From: Ephydatia muelleri
Taxonomy: Eukaryota > Porifera > Demospongiae > Spongillida > Spongillidae
NCBI GenBank assembly: GCA_013339895.1
Contig: JABACO010000012.1
Location: 4,516,789-4,580,788 of the forward strand
Length of the DNA: 64,000 nucleotides
Reading direction: 5' to 3'
Position 1 is the first letter of the stretch, and every line of letters begins with the position of its first letter. Both the position numbers and the translations under genes were made by a program. This document shows positions 1 through 10,416 of the stretch, in pieces. The notes beneath the pieces are model-generated. The model worked only from the letters and a program-made list of their open reading frames with translations. It did not search any database and was not told the DNA's origin.

Positions 1-189
1 GTGTGGTGTTTAACTGCATCAACAAATTCCTTGTGCACACACTCTGCCACTCAGTACTCAGACGTGTTGTATAGAATTCACATGTAGGTGATCCTAAATG
101 TAAAGAGATGCCTGCATGTTGAGAACATTATTTTCAAAAAATGTCCATGCAGTACCTTAGATAAACACAGCAATACAGCCTTCTGTCCT

Positions 190-588
190 TCATCTTGGTA
201 TTATAGAAATGGCCATCTGTGCCCAGGCTTTCTGGCAGACATTCCCATAAAGCTTCACCCATATTCCGAAAGCATTAAAAGACCTTAGACTGCCAATATC
301 TCTTTCTTCAGCCTGGCGTCTCCTGCAGTAGATATTTGATAGCGCCGAGCACCAAGGTATGAAGTACTTCAATGGAGTGCTCCTATTGAAAGGGGATTTA
401 TGTGTTACTTTCGTACTGATATATGTCAGCAGGTATGTGAAGCAAAAGGTTTCGTGCTTCCTTTCACTTTTCAACTTAGTGCATATAATCTGCCACAGAG
501 CACTGCTTGTTGTTTTCATCTCATATATCTCATCAGGGTTAACAGCTCTATCTGTCTGGATAGTACACACAGCAAATTGTAATTTCAA
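190..588 (-). other. Possible minus-strand coding exon, unrecognised
   Basis: An open minus-strand stretch whose translation has the look of real coding sequence (for example DRAVNPDEIYEMKTTSSALW near its start, and a C-terminal part rich in Trp, Cys and Arg). An acceptor-like CCAG stands just before the DRAVN segment on the minus strand. I do not recognise a family. It lies downstream of the zinc-finger exon on the same strand and could belong to the same broken gene or transposon ORF. The rest of 1-778 shows nothing else I can support. Confidence 0.2.
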
Positions 589-778
589 AAAGCTGGTCTA
601 AAATCATAACGACACCGGGAGGCGTTTGGGTTGTCACAGACAATGCATAGCAGTGGAGCAACTACCACCAGATAGACTTCGTGTTTAAATTCCATGTATA
701 TACAGCACAAATACTCTTTTCTCCCTGGGGAAAAAACATTGAAATTACTATTAACAATTAATGTTAATTTTAAAATCA

Positions 779-1156
779 TTACATGGGATGCGCAGACTGT
801 TTACCAGCAAGTACACAGTGCGAAGACCTTTGAAGGAAAAGGAAAATAACTTCCATTGCTTTGCCAGCCCTATCATTCATCTCCTCGAAAAGGTCTTCTA
901 GCAGCCATATCTTCAGCTTCGTTCTCAATGTTAGAACCACATCGTACATATCTTCTGATGTTTCTGAATCAGAAATTCCAGCCTCTTCATTTGCATTTGG
1001 TGTACTGGTGGTTGGGTGAATTACAAGGCTTCTAACGAATAATTTGTGAGGACGCCCAGCAATGTGCTGTCTGTACTTTAAGGGGAAGGGAAACGTCTGA
1101 TTGCATGGTTCACATTTATAGGGGGAGCTATTTGGCAAAGGTCGAACATAATGCAC
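779..1156 (-). CDS. C2H2/U1-type zinc-finger exon (fragment)
   Basis: The 125-residue minus-strand ORF carries one zinc finger near its N-terminus: a CEPC pair, 12 residues, then His, five residues and His (KYRQHIAGRPHK). The H-x5-H spacing is typical of U1-like/matrin-type fingers rather than classical H-x3-4-H fingers. An acidic Ser/Glu-rich stretch (SDSETSED) follows, then a helical segment (LKIWLLEDLFEEMNDRAGKAM). I cannot tell whether it is a host gene exon or part of a transposon ORF. Flanking exons are not identified, and the terminal residues may be intron read-through. Confidence 0.4.
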   Translation of the reverse strand: MHYVRPLPNSSPYKCEPCNQTFPFPLKYRQHIAGRPHKLFVRSLVIHPTTSTPNANEEAGISDSETSEDMYDVVLTLRTKLKIWLLEDLFEEMNDRAGKAMEVIFLFLQRSSHCVLAGKQSAHPM

Positions 1157-1980
1157 AACATGTCACAGCATTTAACCACAAGTATATACTTACCGATGAG
1201 CTTTGACATGACCAGTATGCCTGGGAGAATTAATTCGAATCATACACGTGCTTGTTGATTCACTCACCTGTACGTACTACTCCGTCTTGACCTGATCGTC
1301 AACTCAAGGAGGTCCAAGAATTCGCGTTTCTGGACCATCAGGCACTCCGTCCACATCAAGCGCTCCTGTTGCTCTCTGCCAGTGCATCCATTGATTAAGT
1401 AGGATTTTAAATCAAACCCTACAAGATTTATTATATGGTACATGTATGAGTCATTACAGAAGCAGCTATGATTTTGAAGATCTGGTACATATTGTTAACA
1501 TTGGAACAGAATGATAGCAACATAGTGTAGTATCAAGTATGTGGCAGGATGTAATATGTAACAGCCATGGTACACATGTTGTCAATCTGTACCAGATTGT
1601 TGCCTATGACGTGATATGTTGAGAATTGGCTGTGTATATGTGGCATGTGAAACGCTTTAATCAATTCAAAAGATAGACTACAGAAGCTCGTAGAAATGGC
1701 GCATTAACCCGTTGCTGCATGAACACAAACACACACAAACATATCCATGATGACCCACAGTCGAGGAAAAATAAATCCGGTTTGCTATTTGACTTCCAGT
1801 TATATTATAACCTGGAACGTAAACAATAGAAATATATTTTACTGTATAATTAACAAAAATCCAAAAATTGTAATAAATGTCTAATCAAGTAGACACAACA
1901 TTAAAAAAAATTGTTAAAAATCTACTCCATTATATTTTTCTTCCGATGTGAATGGGTCACTTTTAACAATGATTCATTGT

Positions 1981-2011
<31 letters not shown>

Positions 2012-2501
2012 ACACTATATCTGGGTAAACATTATGTGTGCTGTGCGTGGATGGATCGAGAGACATGGAAGTGACATTTCGGTGTGCATGGGTGATATGT
2101 TGTAAGTGCATTGTGTCTGCGAGTCAGTGTGTCTTCTCCACTGTCATGTGTTTCCATTTGCTGAAGGACTCCATCGCACCTTGGTACCACAATCTCTCAT
2201 GCATCATGACACTTTTAGCGTTATTTGTAGCTGCCAAGGTAACCCATGGCATAGTACATGTTCATATATTGTATAGACATCGAAATGGTATAAATCGCAT
2301 TTATGTATATAATCTGCTGTTAGCCGTAACTGATGATACTCCTTTTATACAACACTACATACCTTGTCAACTGGTTTCACGTATGCAAACATAACATTAC
2401 TGTCATCACTACTACAGTATCACTGGCCAAGTTGAGGGACAGAATAAGGTCATGTGTAATGTTCCATTCAAAGTGGATACAAAGGTCATAAGCTCTTTAC
2501 A
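1157..2501. other. No gene recognised; short CA microsatellite
   Basis: I see no convincing exon in this stretch. It is AT-rich with a pure CA run at about 1989-2010. Small ORFs on both strands show no motif or splice context worth reporting. Confidence 0.5.
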
Positions 2502-2564
2502 ATGGCACAACAGTTTAACAAGATCGCATTAGAAAATAAACTGCTTCCCATACAGTCTACTCTG
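2502..2564 (+). other. Possible isolated first coding exon
   Basis: ATG in a good context (acaATGGCA) opens a 21-codon stretch beginning MAQQFNKIALENKLL and ends exactly at a consensus donor, CTG|GTGAGT. It looks like a short first exon in phase 0, but no downstream exon could be joined to it with confidence. The next recognised exon, of the mutarotase, is almost 4 kb away. Treat as a lead only. Confidence 0.15.
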
Positions 2565-5049
2565 GTGAGTATTGTACTGTTGGGAATTTGAGAATTTACA
2601 GAGATGGGATTATATGTATGTAGGGTGTTATTCATTTGCACAGATCGTTAATACGTATTTCATCACATTTAACAATGTTATTTGTCATTGCTCACTGACC
2701 TCGTAATGAAAAAATTGCACTGACCTCATGTAAATGGGTAAATGGCAGGGGAGAGGACAGCCTCTATGTCTGGATTAATTGATCGCATTCTTCAGATTCC
2801 ACCCTTGTGAGCAAAGGGGGTTTTGTTGGTTCTAGGATGTCACATGGTGTTTGGTATATTGCTTCAAAACCTATCCTGACCAGGATACGATCGTATTTTG
2901 GTAGAATCGGACAAAGTTGGTTATGTGTGTTTGTGAGGCTTTCTATTATTTGAGTCTTAGTTTGCCAGATAAGAATAAAAGGGTATAAGGCAGCTGGAGA
3001 GGAAGAAAATTAGGTTTTGTTTGCCAGTATGCTAATCTGCCCCCACCTTCACCAAGCATATCTTCGAAGAATGCAGGAGTGCTATAGGTAAATGTGTGTT
3101 ACTGTCATTGCATACATTATTATTACTCATGCATGTCTGATTGACATCTCCTGGCTTACAATTTGCATGGTTATCCCACACTCAGAGACCATAGCATGGT
3201 GCCAGTGTCACTCTGTGCAGTCACTCTATGCATGGCATGACATGTACACACATGTGCAACATGGACAGATACAAAGGACAGGTTACTGATATGGATCCCA
3301 GACTCTGAGACCGCTAAGCGTGTTTAATTCTATACAGAACCTTTTCACATAGCCATCCTTGGCAGTCTCCAACCTCCAGCAATCATGTCTTTTATACAGC
3401 CTATCACGCACACCTACATTAGCAGCTCCAGGTGCACCTCTTGCCCACAAACTGTGCATACATGTAGGTCCATTCCCAAGCTAGCAATCATCGCCAAGCG
3501 AAGCTCCTGAGTAGCTCAGCCCTCCAGTTTAACACAAGGTTTCGCCTGTCTTAGTATGGGAAAGACCCTGTCATGTCTCCCAACACTGAGGTCACTCCAT
3601 TCGAAAATAGCGTTTCAGCATTGCAACTGATCATGTGTATATCCCTGTCCTTGCATATCCTATTTAAATCATCTGTAATGCTCCCTATTGTGTTCTGTGT
3701 AATCAAATCACTTAACAGCTGTGTGTTCATTACAAGAGCGTTTACATGTATGCACATACATGTGTATATGTAGAATGCTCATGCATTAATGTAGCTTGAA
3801 ATGCTACGATACCACACTGTACCAATGAACCATTCATACAATGGAGTCTTAACTGCTTTTCAAATTGTGCACTTTTCGTCCCAGCCATAACTACTGTCAT
3901 CCCACCCTTATCACCTCCATATTTGTTTCCACTTCAAAATGTACATGTACCTACTGTGATGGGAATTGGTATTGCTAGGGTATTTGGGTATGAAAACAAT
4001 GAAACTGAAATTCATTTCTTCATGCCGTCACATCATCTACCATGCATCACAAATGACACCACTTGCAATGCACTGCTCATCCTGGACCAATCCACTGAAG
4101 GGTCAAAGGCGGCTAGCTATTGAAGCATGGTATCCTACAAGTGCCAGCCAATACCACCCAGTCGGTGACCTTTTCCAAATTATGAATGCCTGATATGCCA
4201 GGAACTGATGCAATGTGTCCTGGTGTACATGCATGTAGTCCATAATGGCAACGAACATGCCAGTAACACTATACCCCAGCTGAGCTGACCAGGAAACTCA
4301 TATCTGATGGTACTCACAGCCTTGGGGGGTTTCTGGCTCTCCACGGCACTCGCTCGTCAGTCAGCCTCAATGCAGGGACTCAGCCATGTTGACAAATTCT
4401 CCGCTATTATTCTTGTTTATAATCGTAGAGGGGATCATTAGCAGCTCTCGCTAAGTAGGAACGGCATCACTTGAACCGATTAGTGGTAAGAGATTTACTT
4501 ACCAGTGCAGGTGATGGCAAACCAACCCCTGGTCCCACTAATGGGACATGCAGTCCAAGTGCGACTAACGGGTGGAGGAGGATGTGTTTCAGTGGAGGAA
4601 TTAATAAGGTTTAGAGTGTGGGAGGTTACCCCTCTCGCCCAGCGCTTATGGGGTAAAGGAGAGCACTGAGAAAATATTGCAAGAAGCAACGAAATATGGA
4701 TACAATTTGGTCTCTCTTGTTGTTTTTACATGCGCTGGCTTTGTTGTAGTGTTACCAAATTAGACAAAGGGGGAGAGGTTCAGCTCTTCTCTCGTACTCG
4801 GACCTAATTACTTAAGTGATTTTCATGACATCAATTGCATTAACGCGCATTATACTACAGGACATAAAACCCTAGACATAAACCCTAATGTAAAGACTCG
4901 AGTAGTTTGTGTGTATTTTGTACAGCTGATTGTGTGTGTGGTGTGTGTGCAGTAAAATTACAATTTGTATCAAACTGTATACCTGTGTTCCTTGATACAA
5001 AGCATGAGCTCAGGAGGTTTGTTTCCAGTTTTCTTCAGATTGTGGTGGA
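2565..5049. other. No gene recognised; weak minus-strand coding-like traces
   Basis: No confident gene. The minus-strand ORF at 3551-3757 reads somewhat like coding sequence (segments such as ITDDLNRICKDRD), and minus-strand codon patterns recur up to about 4200. No family can be named, and stops interrupt the frame between segments. A minus-strand ORF at 4495-4689 ends at a good donor (CTG|GTAAGT near 4500). It could be an exon of an unidentified gene. Confidence 0.25.
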
Positions 5050-6290
5050 TTAGATAGACCTGTAGCTCTTGTTTATTCCACTCTGATAGATCCTTTGTTT
5101 ATCATAAACATTGTGGGACACCTTAGTCTTCTTCCTTCCAGACTCTGCTTCCTCATCCTCAGCTTGCTCACCTTCATCACCATCATCATTATCACCTTCA
5201 TCTTGTTCATCATTTAATACAACACATGGCTTCACATGCCCCTCCAGAGCATGCCCTTTTGCTGCCATAATAAGGGTCACCTCCTTCACAAACAAGAAAT
5301 TTCTGCTTGACATCATTAATTACATAAGCTGTGGTGCAGTCCATTTTAGTCATGACCTGTTTCATTTTATGGTCCTGGTGAGTAGCTGGCATAACATGAG
5401 CCATGTATCGATACGATCTGTGCTCTCACTGATGAATAGTGACCAACATGAGCCATGTATCGATACGATCTGTGCTCTCATTGATGAATAGTGACCAAAA
5501 CATCAGCAATTTCTGCCAATCTAGTTGGGTCCTCATCAAGCCTGGCCAGAGCTACATATCTTAGCTCATCATAAAAGAGAAAGGGGCCTCTACAAGCATG
5601 GCATTCCTGGTGACCACCAGGTTTAGAGCCTTTGCTTGGCCTCCTGTCAGGTGCAAGATCCAGAGAGAACACAGACGAGTGTGTGGTGGCACGATCTTTT
5701 GTTCCAGTACTGCTCACATAGCTTTAGCTGAGGGGATCAGCTGGCTTCAAACCTGGTCCATGTTTGGCTCATCCAAATTGTCAGGATGTTGAAGTAACCC
5801 CTGGTAAGCACCAAAATGTTGGGCTTCATGTTCCTGTGGTGCTCGTGGCACACTGTTTCATCAAATGCCACAACTCTCTCCCTATGTGGACAGCATAACA
5901 GTAGTTGAGGAATGTATATACATTAGAGTGGAGACTGTATAACTTGTCATGTAATGTATGGTCCACCTCAGAGAGAGGCACTAGCATATCAATGACTTTG
6001 TCAACAATGACAAAGTTAATTGTCTTTGTGAAAGTTGACTTTTAGGTAGTCTACCGCTGATCCTGCCTCTTGATGTTCGCCACCACCAGGGATGTGATTC
6101 ACAATGTCATAGAACTATGTTCTCCCAACTGGCATTTTTTCAGTCATCTCATCCTTGTGCTTATCCAGGTACACCTTGTACATTGTAGCAATGTCATGCT
6201 TTAGTACGAAGGACTTCATAGCATATATTTTTTAGGTCCTTCCATCTGAAATCCTTGTTGGAGGACGTTTCTTAGCCTCCCATGCAAAGG
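5050..6290 (-). pseudogene. Decayed protein-coding relic, probably transposon-related
   Basis: Reading the minus strand gives a long series of coherent peptides broken by stops and frame changes. Examples are a segment with KSFVLKHDIATMYKVYLDKH, one with FNFVIVDKVIDMLVPLSEV, one with a Cys/His group (HQECHACRGPF), and an acidic/basic C-terminal tail with poly-Asp/Glu followed by GRKKTK. The order is continuous, so this is one dead ORF rather than chance frames. A 52-bp tandem duplication inside it (5393-5496) shifts the frame. I recognise the style of multicopy invertebrate transposon-associated ORFs but cannot name the family. Confidence 0.4.
5393..5496. repeat. 52-bp tandem duplication
   Basis: Two adjacent 52-bp copies (5393-5444 and 5445-5496), starting AACATGAGCCATGTATCGAT, differ at one position (CACTGATG versus CATTGATG). 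52 is not a multiple of three, so the duplication breaks the minus-strand relic ORF. The near identity suggests it is recent. Confidence 0.9.
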
Positions 6291-6401
6291 CGACTGACAT
6301 TGTCATTGCTGTAGACAAAACTTACAGCATAGTGAATCACTTCCTGACATTCATGAGAGTGCGTTTATCTGTACTGCTGAAGAGTCAAGTGTGGCATGTA
6401 T

Positions 6402-6402
<1 letters not shown>

Positions 6403-6446
<44 letters not shown>
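6403..6446. repeat. TG microsatellite
   Basis: An essentially pure (TG)n run of about 44 bases just upstream of the first recognised exon of the mutarotase gene. Confidence 0.95.
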
Positions 6447-6521
6447 GGGTGTGTGGATGAATACTGCATTGGATGTATTGCTCTATTTTGTATTGGATCA
6501 TATGTGTGCTCATACATGTAG

Positions 6522-7843
6522 GTGAGTATGTTCAGATTGTGACAGACTTTGGGGGCAAGGTGGAGGCGTTGAGGCTCTCATCCAGGACCACTGGAACACT
6601 TCGTGATGTTCTTCTGACTGACAATGGCAATGAAACTGCCATCACTGAAAACAAGTTCTGGAAAGGGATGCTACTCATGCCTTGGGCCAACAGAATTGCT
6701 CATGTAAATGTGACATAATGAGCAGCTCCATTTTCTGATGGCATAGCATTGCTGCATGTTTGACCCGTACAAGCGCATGTATGTGCACTTGTAATATAAA
6801 GTTTTATAACCTGTACCAATGCAGAGCGATGTGTTTTTGTTAGACCACAGCAATTTGTGTAGCATGTACTGCACTTGTACGAGAACTACATGTATTCAGA
6901 GTTTGGATAATCAATATGTGATTAGAAGTGAATGAAAATTTGTAACTCAGGACTGCATGTTACATGTTACATGTATGTATGAAATTAAGTGTATTTGTGA
7001 TAGTCTGTTTTTATTATTGTGATTCGTTTGTGTGCATCTTTACATGTATATGTGATTTTGACTTCCTTTACCTCTGATCCATTGTTATGTACACTTTTGA
7101 TCCGACAGGGTAAATACTCATTCAATGGAAGCACATACCAGCTTCCACTCAACGATCCCCCAAGGCAGAACTCCCTCCATGGCTTCCTGGCAGGAAAGAA
7201 GCTTTCGGTGTACACAACTAGTGTTTCTGCTAACTCCGGCAGCATCACACTGTCCTACAACTTTGACGGTTCCGATGAAGGCTATCCATTCACACTTAGG
7301 ATGTTGGTTGCCTACGAGTTAAGTGCATCTGGCTTCAAAGTGTCCCTCACCATCACCAACACAATGCCCCAGGCACCACTCCCACTCACTGTTGGATGGC
7401 ATCCATATTTTGCTTGCAGCACACACCAGGCCCAGGTCCAGTTCGAGCCGAGAACAGCTTGGAACTTGGTCGAATTGGATGCCAACCTGGACCCCACTGG
7501 TAGCACACAGTTGGATACCACGTTCGATGGTTCCCAGGTCATCGGGGGCAGTGCAGTGGAGCCTACCTTCTATGATAGTGAATTTAAGCCCAGATCACCA
7601 GTGAATGATGTGATGGTGTTCAGGATAACAGACACTACTTGCAATCAGAGTGTCGGTCTCTGGCAAGACAGCAGCTTCAGACTGACTCACATCTTTACTG
7701 GAGCCATGAAATTCTTTGGTGAGGATGGGATTGCATTGGAGCCAATGTCAGGTATGGCGGATGCTTTCAACAACCACGACCACCTCACCATACTGAGTGC
7801 TGGGGAGACCTGGAGTGGAGCGTTTGGTGTTTACGTGGAGTAG
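6522..7843 (+). CDS. Aldose 1-epimerase / galactose mutarotase family protein (5' incomplete)
   Basis: Interconverts the anomers of aldoses such as galactose, normally in the cytosol, feeding the Leloir pathway. Two exons are seen: about 6522-6703 and 7109-7843, joined in phase 0 across an intron with donor CAT|GTAAAT and acceptor GACAG|GGT. Exon A carries FGGKVEALRL and the substrate-site type segment MPWANRIAH. Exon B carries KYSFNGSTYQLPLN, NSLHGFL (the His region of the active site), GWHPYF, and the C-terminal ALEPMSG segment expected to hold the catalytic Glu. The stop is TAG at 7841-7843. About 306 residues are accounted for; typical members have about 300-350, so only a short N-terminal exon is missing, and I could not locate it upstream. 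Family assignment is confident. Whether galactose is the true substrate is inference. Confidence 0.85.
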
Positions 7844-7921
7844 ATAAATGCACTGTGTAGGGAGTAATAGTTTGTGCTGCGTGTGTGTCAGACGATGTTT
7901 TGGTGCAATTTGGTCGTTTGG

Positions 7922-7927
7922 AATAAA
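7922..7927 (+). promoter_or_regulatory. Polyadenylation signal for the mutarotase gene
   Basis: AATAAA about 80 bases after the stop codon of the mutarotase, followed by a T/G-rich region. It is the canonical animal poly(A) signal at a suitable distance. Confidence 0.6.
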
Positions 7928-8134
7928 TCGACAATTGATTACAATTAGTAGAAAGACATACTTGTGTGTCCATCTCCCTGCACACATGCATGCAAAATGT
8001 AGTTATTAATGCACATGCATTATACAATTTCGTGCCAAAGGCCTAATATAAATACCAATTGTACAGTGCGTCATACAGACGTTGCCAAATAGATCCATCC
8101 CATGTCTCGGGAGGCTATAACTCACGTGTCTACC

Positions 8135-8422
8135 TGTTCAGATAAGTGAACACTTCTCCTTGTCTGTTTACAGGTAAGTGTTGAGAAGTCTACTTTTATG
8201 TTGTGTGTTAATGGGTTTGTTTTGTATGTTATTTAGGTAAATGGAGTTGCTTTTTGAGCTAGTACTTTCGTTGCAAGTTTGTAATTATTACAAACTTGCA
8301 ACGAAAGTACTAGCTCAAAAAGCAATTCAACATACAAATAAAACCATTTAAAAAAAACACAACATAAAAGTACATTATTCTCAACTCTAAACAGACAAGG
8401 ACAAGTGTTCAATATATGAACA
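8135..8422. mobile_element. Foldback (MITE-like) inverted repeat
   Basis: The two halves are inverted copies of each other. The core around 8246-8326 is almost perfect, with arms of about 40 bp meeting at a TAATTATTA centre. Outer arms continue with small indels: left TGTTCA...AACACTTCTCCTTGTCTG, right CAGACAAGGACAAGTGTTC...TGAACA. Transcribed RNA would form a long hairpin. It carries no ORF. No clear target-site duplication could be assigned, so the superfamily is unknown. The AT-rich stretch 8425-9016 that follows holds no recognised gene. Confidence 0.7.
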
Positions 8423-9016
8423 GAAAGCTCTGTTGAATTATATGTAGTGTCCATAAATAAACAGGACAGATTTAAATGGTTATGGCTTTATGTTGAAATC
8501 AGTTGATATTATGTTCATAGTTGGCTGTGATTAGTCAAATTATACGGGTGCAAACATCTAGATTTATGATCAACTGTTGATATCAAATATTTGAAAATCT
8601 AATTTATCAAGGTCCCCTGTAATCATCAATATTTAATTTTAATAACTGCTATTTAGCCTATGGTCAAATTATCAAGTTTGGTTGATTAATTTACAAGATG
8701 CTGAGTTATTAAAGTTAAGTCATTTGACGTGTAATGGCTTATTAAGTTAATTAATTTTGTTTATAAATGGCAATCACGCTTATTCCTTAATTAGAAAAAC
8801 ATAACTTAGTCAATTAATTAACTTCATAGTGAGGTATTAAATTACAACGTCTGTTGACAATAGACCGTCTCTTACACATGGTCTCTTGACCGTGCGAGTG
8901 CTTGAGCTTAAACTGTAGGGGTTACTTTGACGTACGTATATATAAGGCCTTCAATCGCCTATAAGATGTCCGGAGTCATTTTCACTGTAGAGGGGAGTCA
9001 TATGCCTAGGTATAAA

Positions 9017-9044
9017 CAGAGATAATATATAGATATTATCTCTG
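9017..9044. mobile_element. 28-bp remnant of a TIR element with 7-bp target duplication
   Basis: The 28 bases read CAGAGATAATATATAG followed directly by ATATTATCTCTG. That is, the left and right ends of the element family at 57030-58570 are fused with no interior. It is flanked by identical 7-bp repeats GTATAAA (9010-9016 and 9045-9051). The 7-bp duplication length equals that of the 1.5-kb copy, which supports a true insertion followed by internal deletion, rather than a chance palindrome. Confidence 0.65.
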
Positions 9045-9184
9045 GTATAAATGACGGGGGAATCATATATGCCTAGACGTAAATATGACCGACCGGTATA
9101 AATAGGTCTACTCGTTACATGTACAGGCCCAGCGCTAGGCACAATAATATTGTTATTGTATTGGTTGTACTGATATTCAGCAAT

Positions 9185-9370
9185 AAATATATTGCAATAT
9201 TCCATTACAACAATACAATATATTGCAATACTCCATTACAACAATACAATATATTGCAATATTCCATTGTAACAATACAATATATTGCAATATTCCATTG
9301 TAACAATACAATATATTGCAATATTCCATTATAACAATACAATATATTGCAATACAATATTGCAATGTTT
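9185..9370. repeat. 31-bp minisatellite, left array of the hAT element
   Basis: About five copies with period 31, containing ACAATACAATATATTGCAAT followed by a CCATT spacer. Subterminal in the element. It shares the ACAATACAATATATTG core with the right array. Confidence 0.9.
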
Positions 9371-9857
9371 TAAACCACCATGCAGGTCCCCATCATTCTA
9401 TGCATTTCACTAGCATCTTACACATTGTGCAGTACCTGCTCTAAAAATGCATGCTTTACACACGATGGTGGTGATTGAGTCGAAAAGTGCTTACACTACG
9501 CCCGTTTTTGTCTGGAACTCTTTTCCGTGCGTATTGGTCCATTTTCCAGTATCGTATGGCCGGCCTCACGTATCTTAGCGGTGGCTATGTTCACTTTCTC
9601 GACGTCCTGACTTCTCTTTAGTTTGGTAAGCGCTCTCAGTGTCACTATGAATGGTTAGTAATATTTATTTTTGCTTTTTTCCAGCCGTTTCATGTCTACC
9701 AGCTGCTTGAAAAGTGGGCGGTGTTGTGGTGCGCGTCGTTTGAAACATTTTGAAATTTATTTACCACAGCCCTACTGCACAATACAAGATTGATGTGGTT
9801 TGACACGTATATATATGAGACTAAGTTCAGTCTGATTAAACACTTTTTTGTCAACCA

Positions 9858-10005
9858 ATACAATACAATATATTGTTATTGCTAACTACTACAATACAAT
9901 ATATTGGTATTGTTAACTACTACAATACAATATATTGGTATTGTTAACTACTACAATACAATATATTGGTATTGTTAACTACTACAATACAATATATTGT
10001 AGACA
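9858..10005. repeat. 31-bp minisatellite, right array of the hAT element
   Basis: About five copies with period 31, containing ACAATACAATATATTGGTAT and a GTTAACTACT spacer. It has the same core and period as the left array but a different spacer. The two subterminal arrays may be amplified transposase-binding motifs; this is inference. Confidence 0.9.
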
Positions 10006-10416
10006 ATATATTGCAATATATTGTATGAACAATATATTTTTGCGTAGGGCTGTACAGGCCTTGTTAGATTACGTACGACACGGGTGTGTGGTTTCAGCAA
10101 ACCGATGGGTTATACACACCTACGTTGGTTTTCGTCGCTTGTTCGCCATGTTAAATTGTAAATCAGCAAATAAACATCACAACCTATAGGAGTGGCAGTA
10201 ATGAGGACTGGTTATATCAGTGGTATGTGGTGATGCAACCTATAATGAGCTGAGCATACCGTATTGTCCAATTATCAGAGTTTTGTCCAGCCGCAAACAT
10301 GTTAAACTGTAAAATCAGCAAATAAACATTACAATCTAAACGTCACGCCCTCTCGCAAGTTGGTGCGCTGTAATTAGCATAGGGTAGATAAGTACTCAGA
10401 ATCTTTCAACAAAGCG

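Larger units (their letters stand above)
9130..10052. mobile_element. Non-autonomous hAT element (923 bp)
   Basis: Ends are CAGCGCTAGGCA (left) and, on the opposite strand, CAGCCCTACGCA (right). Identical 8-bp direct repeats TACAGGCC lie immediately outside at 9122-9129 and 10053-10060. CAG-starting TIRs with an 8-bp target duplication are diagnostic of the hAT superfamily. There is no transposase. The element instead contains two separate 31-bp-period minisatellites and about 480 bp of unique sequence with no supported ORF. The perfect target duplication indicates a fairly recent insertion, and mobilisation would need an hAT transposase in trans. Confidence 0.85.

Noticed and set aside
9185-10005. 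Regular 31-bp repeats that could be mistaken for a CRISPR array
   Set aside because: Units are contiguous with no unique spacers, sit inside a hAT element, and the genome is eukaryotic.
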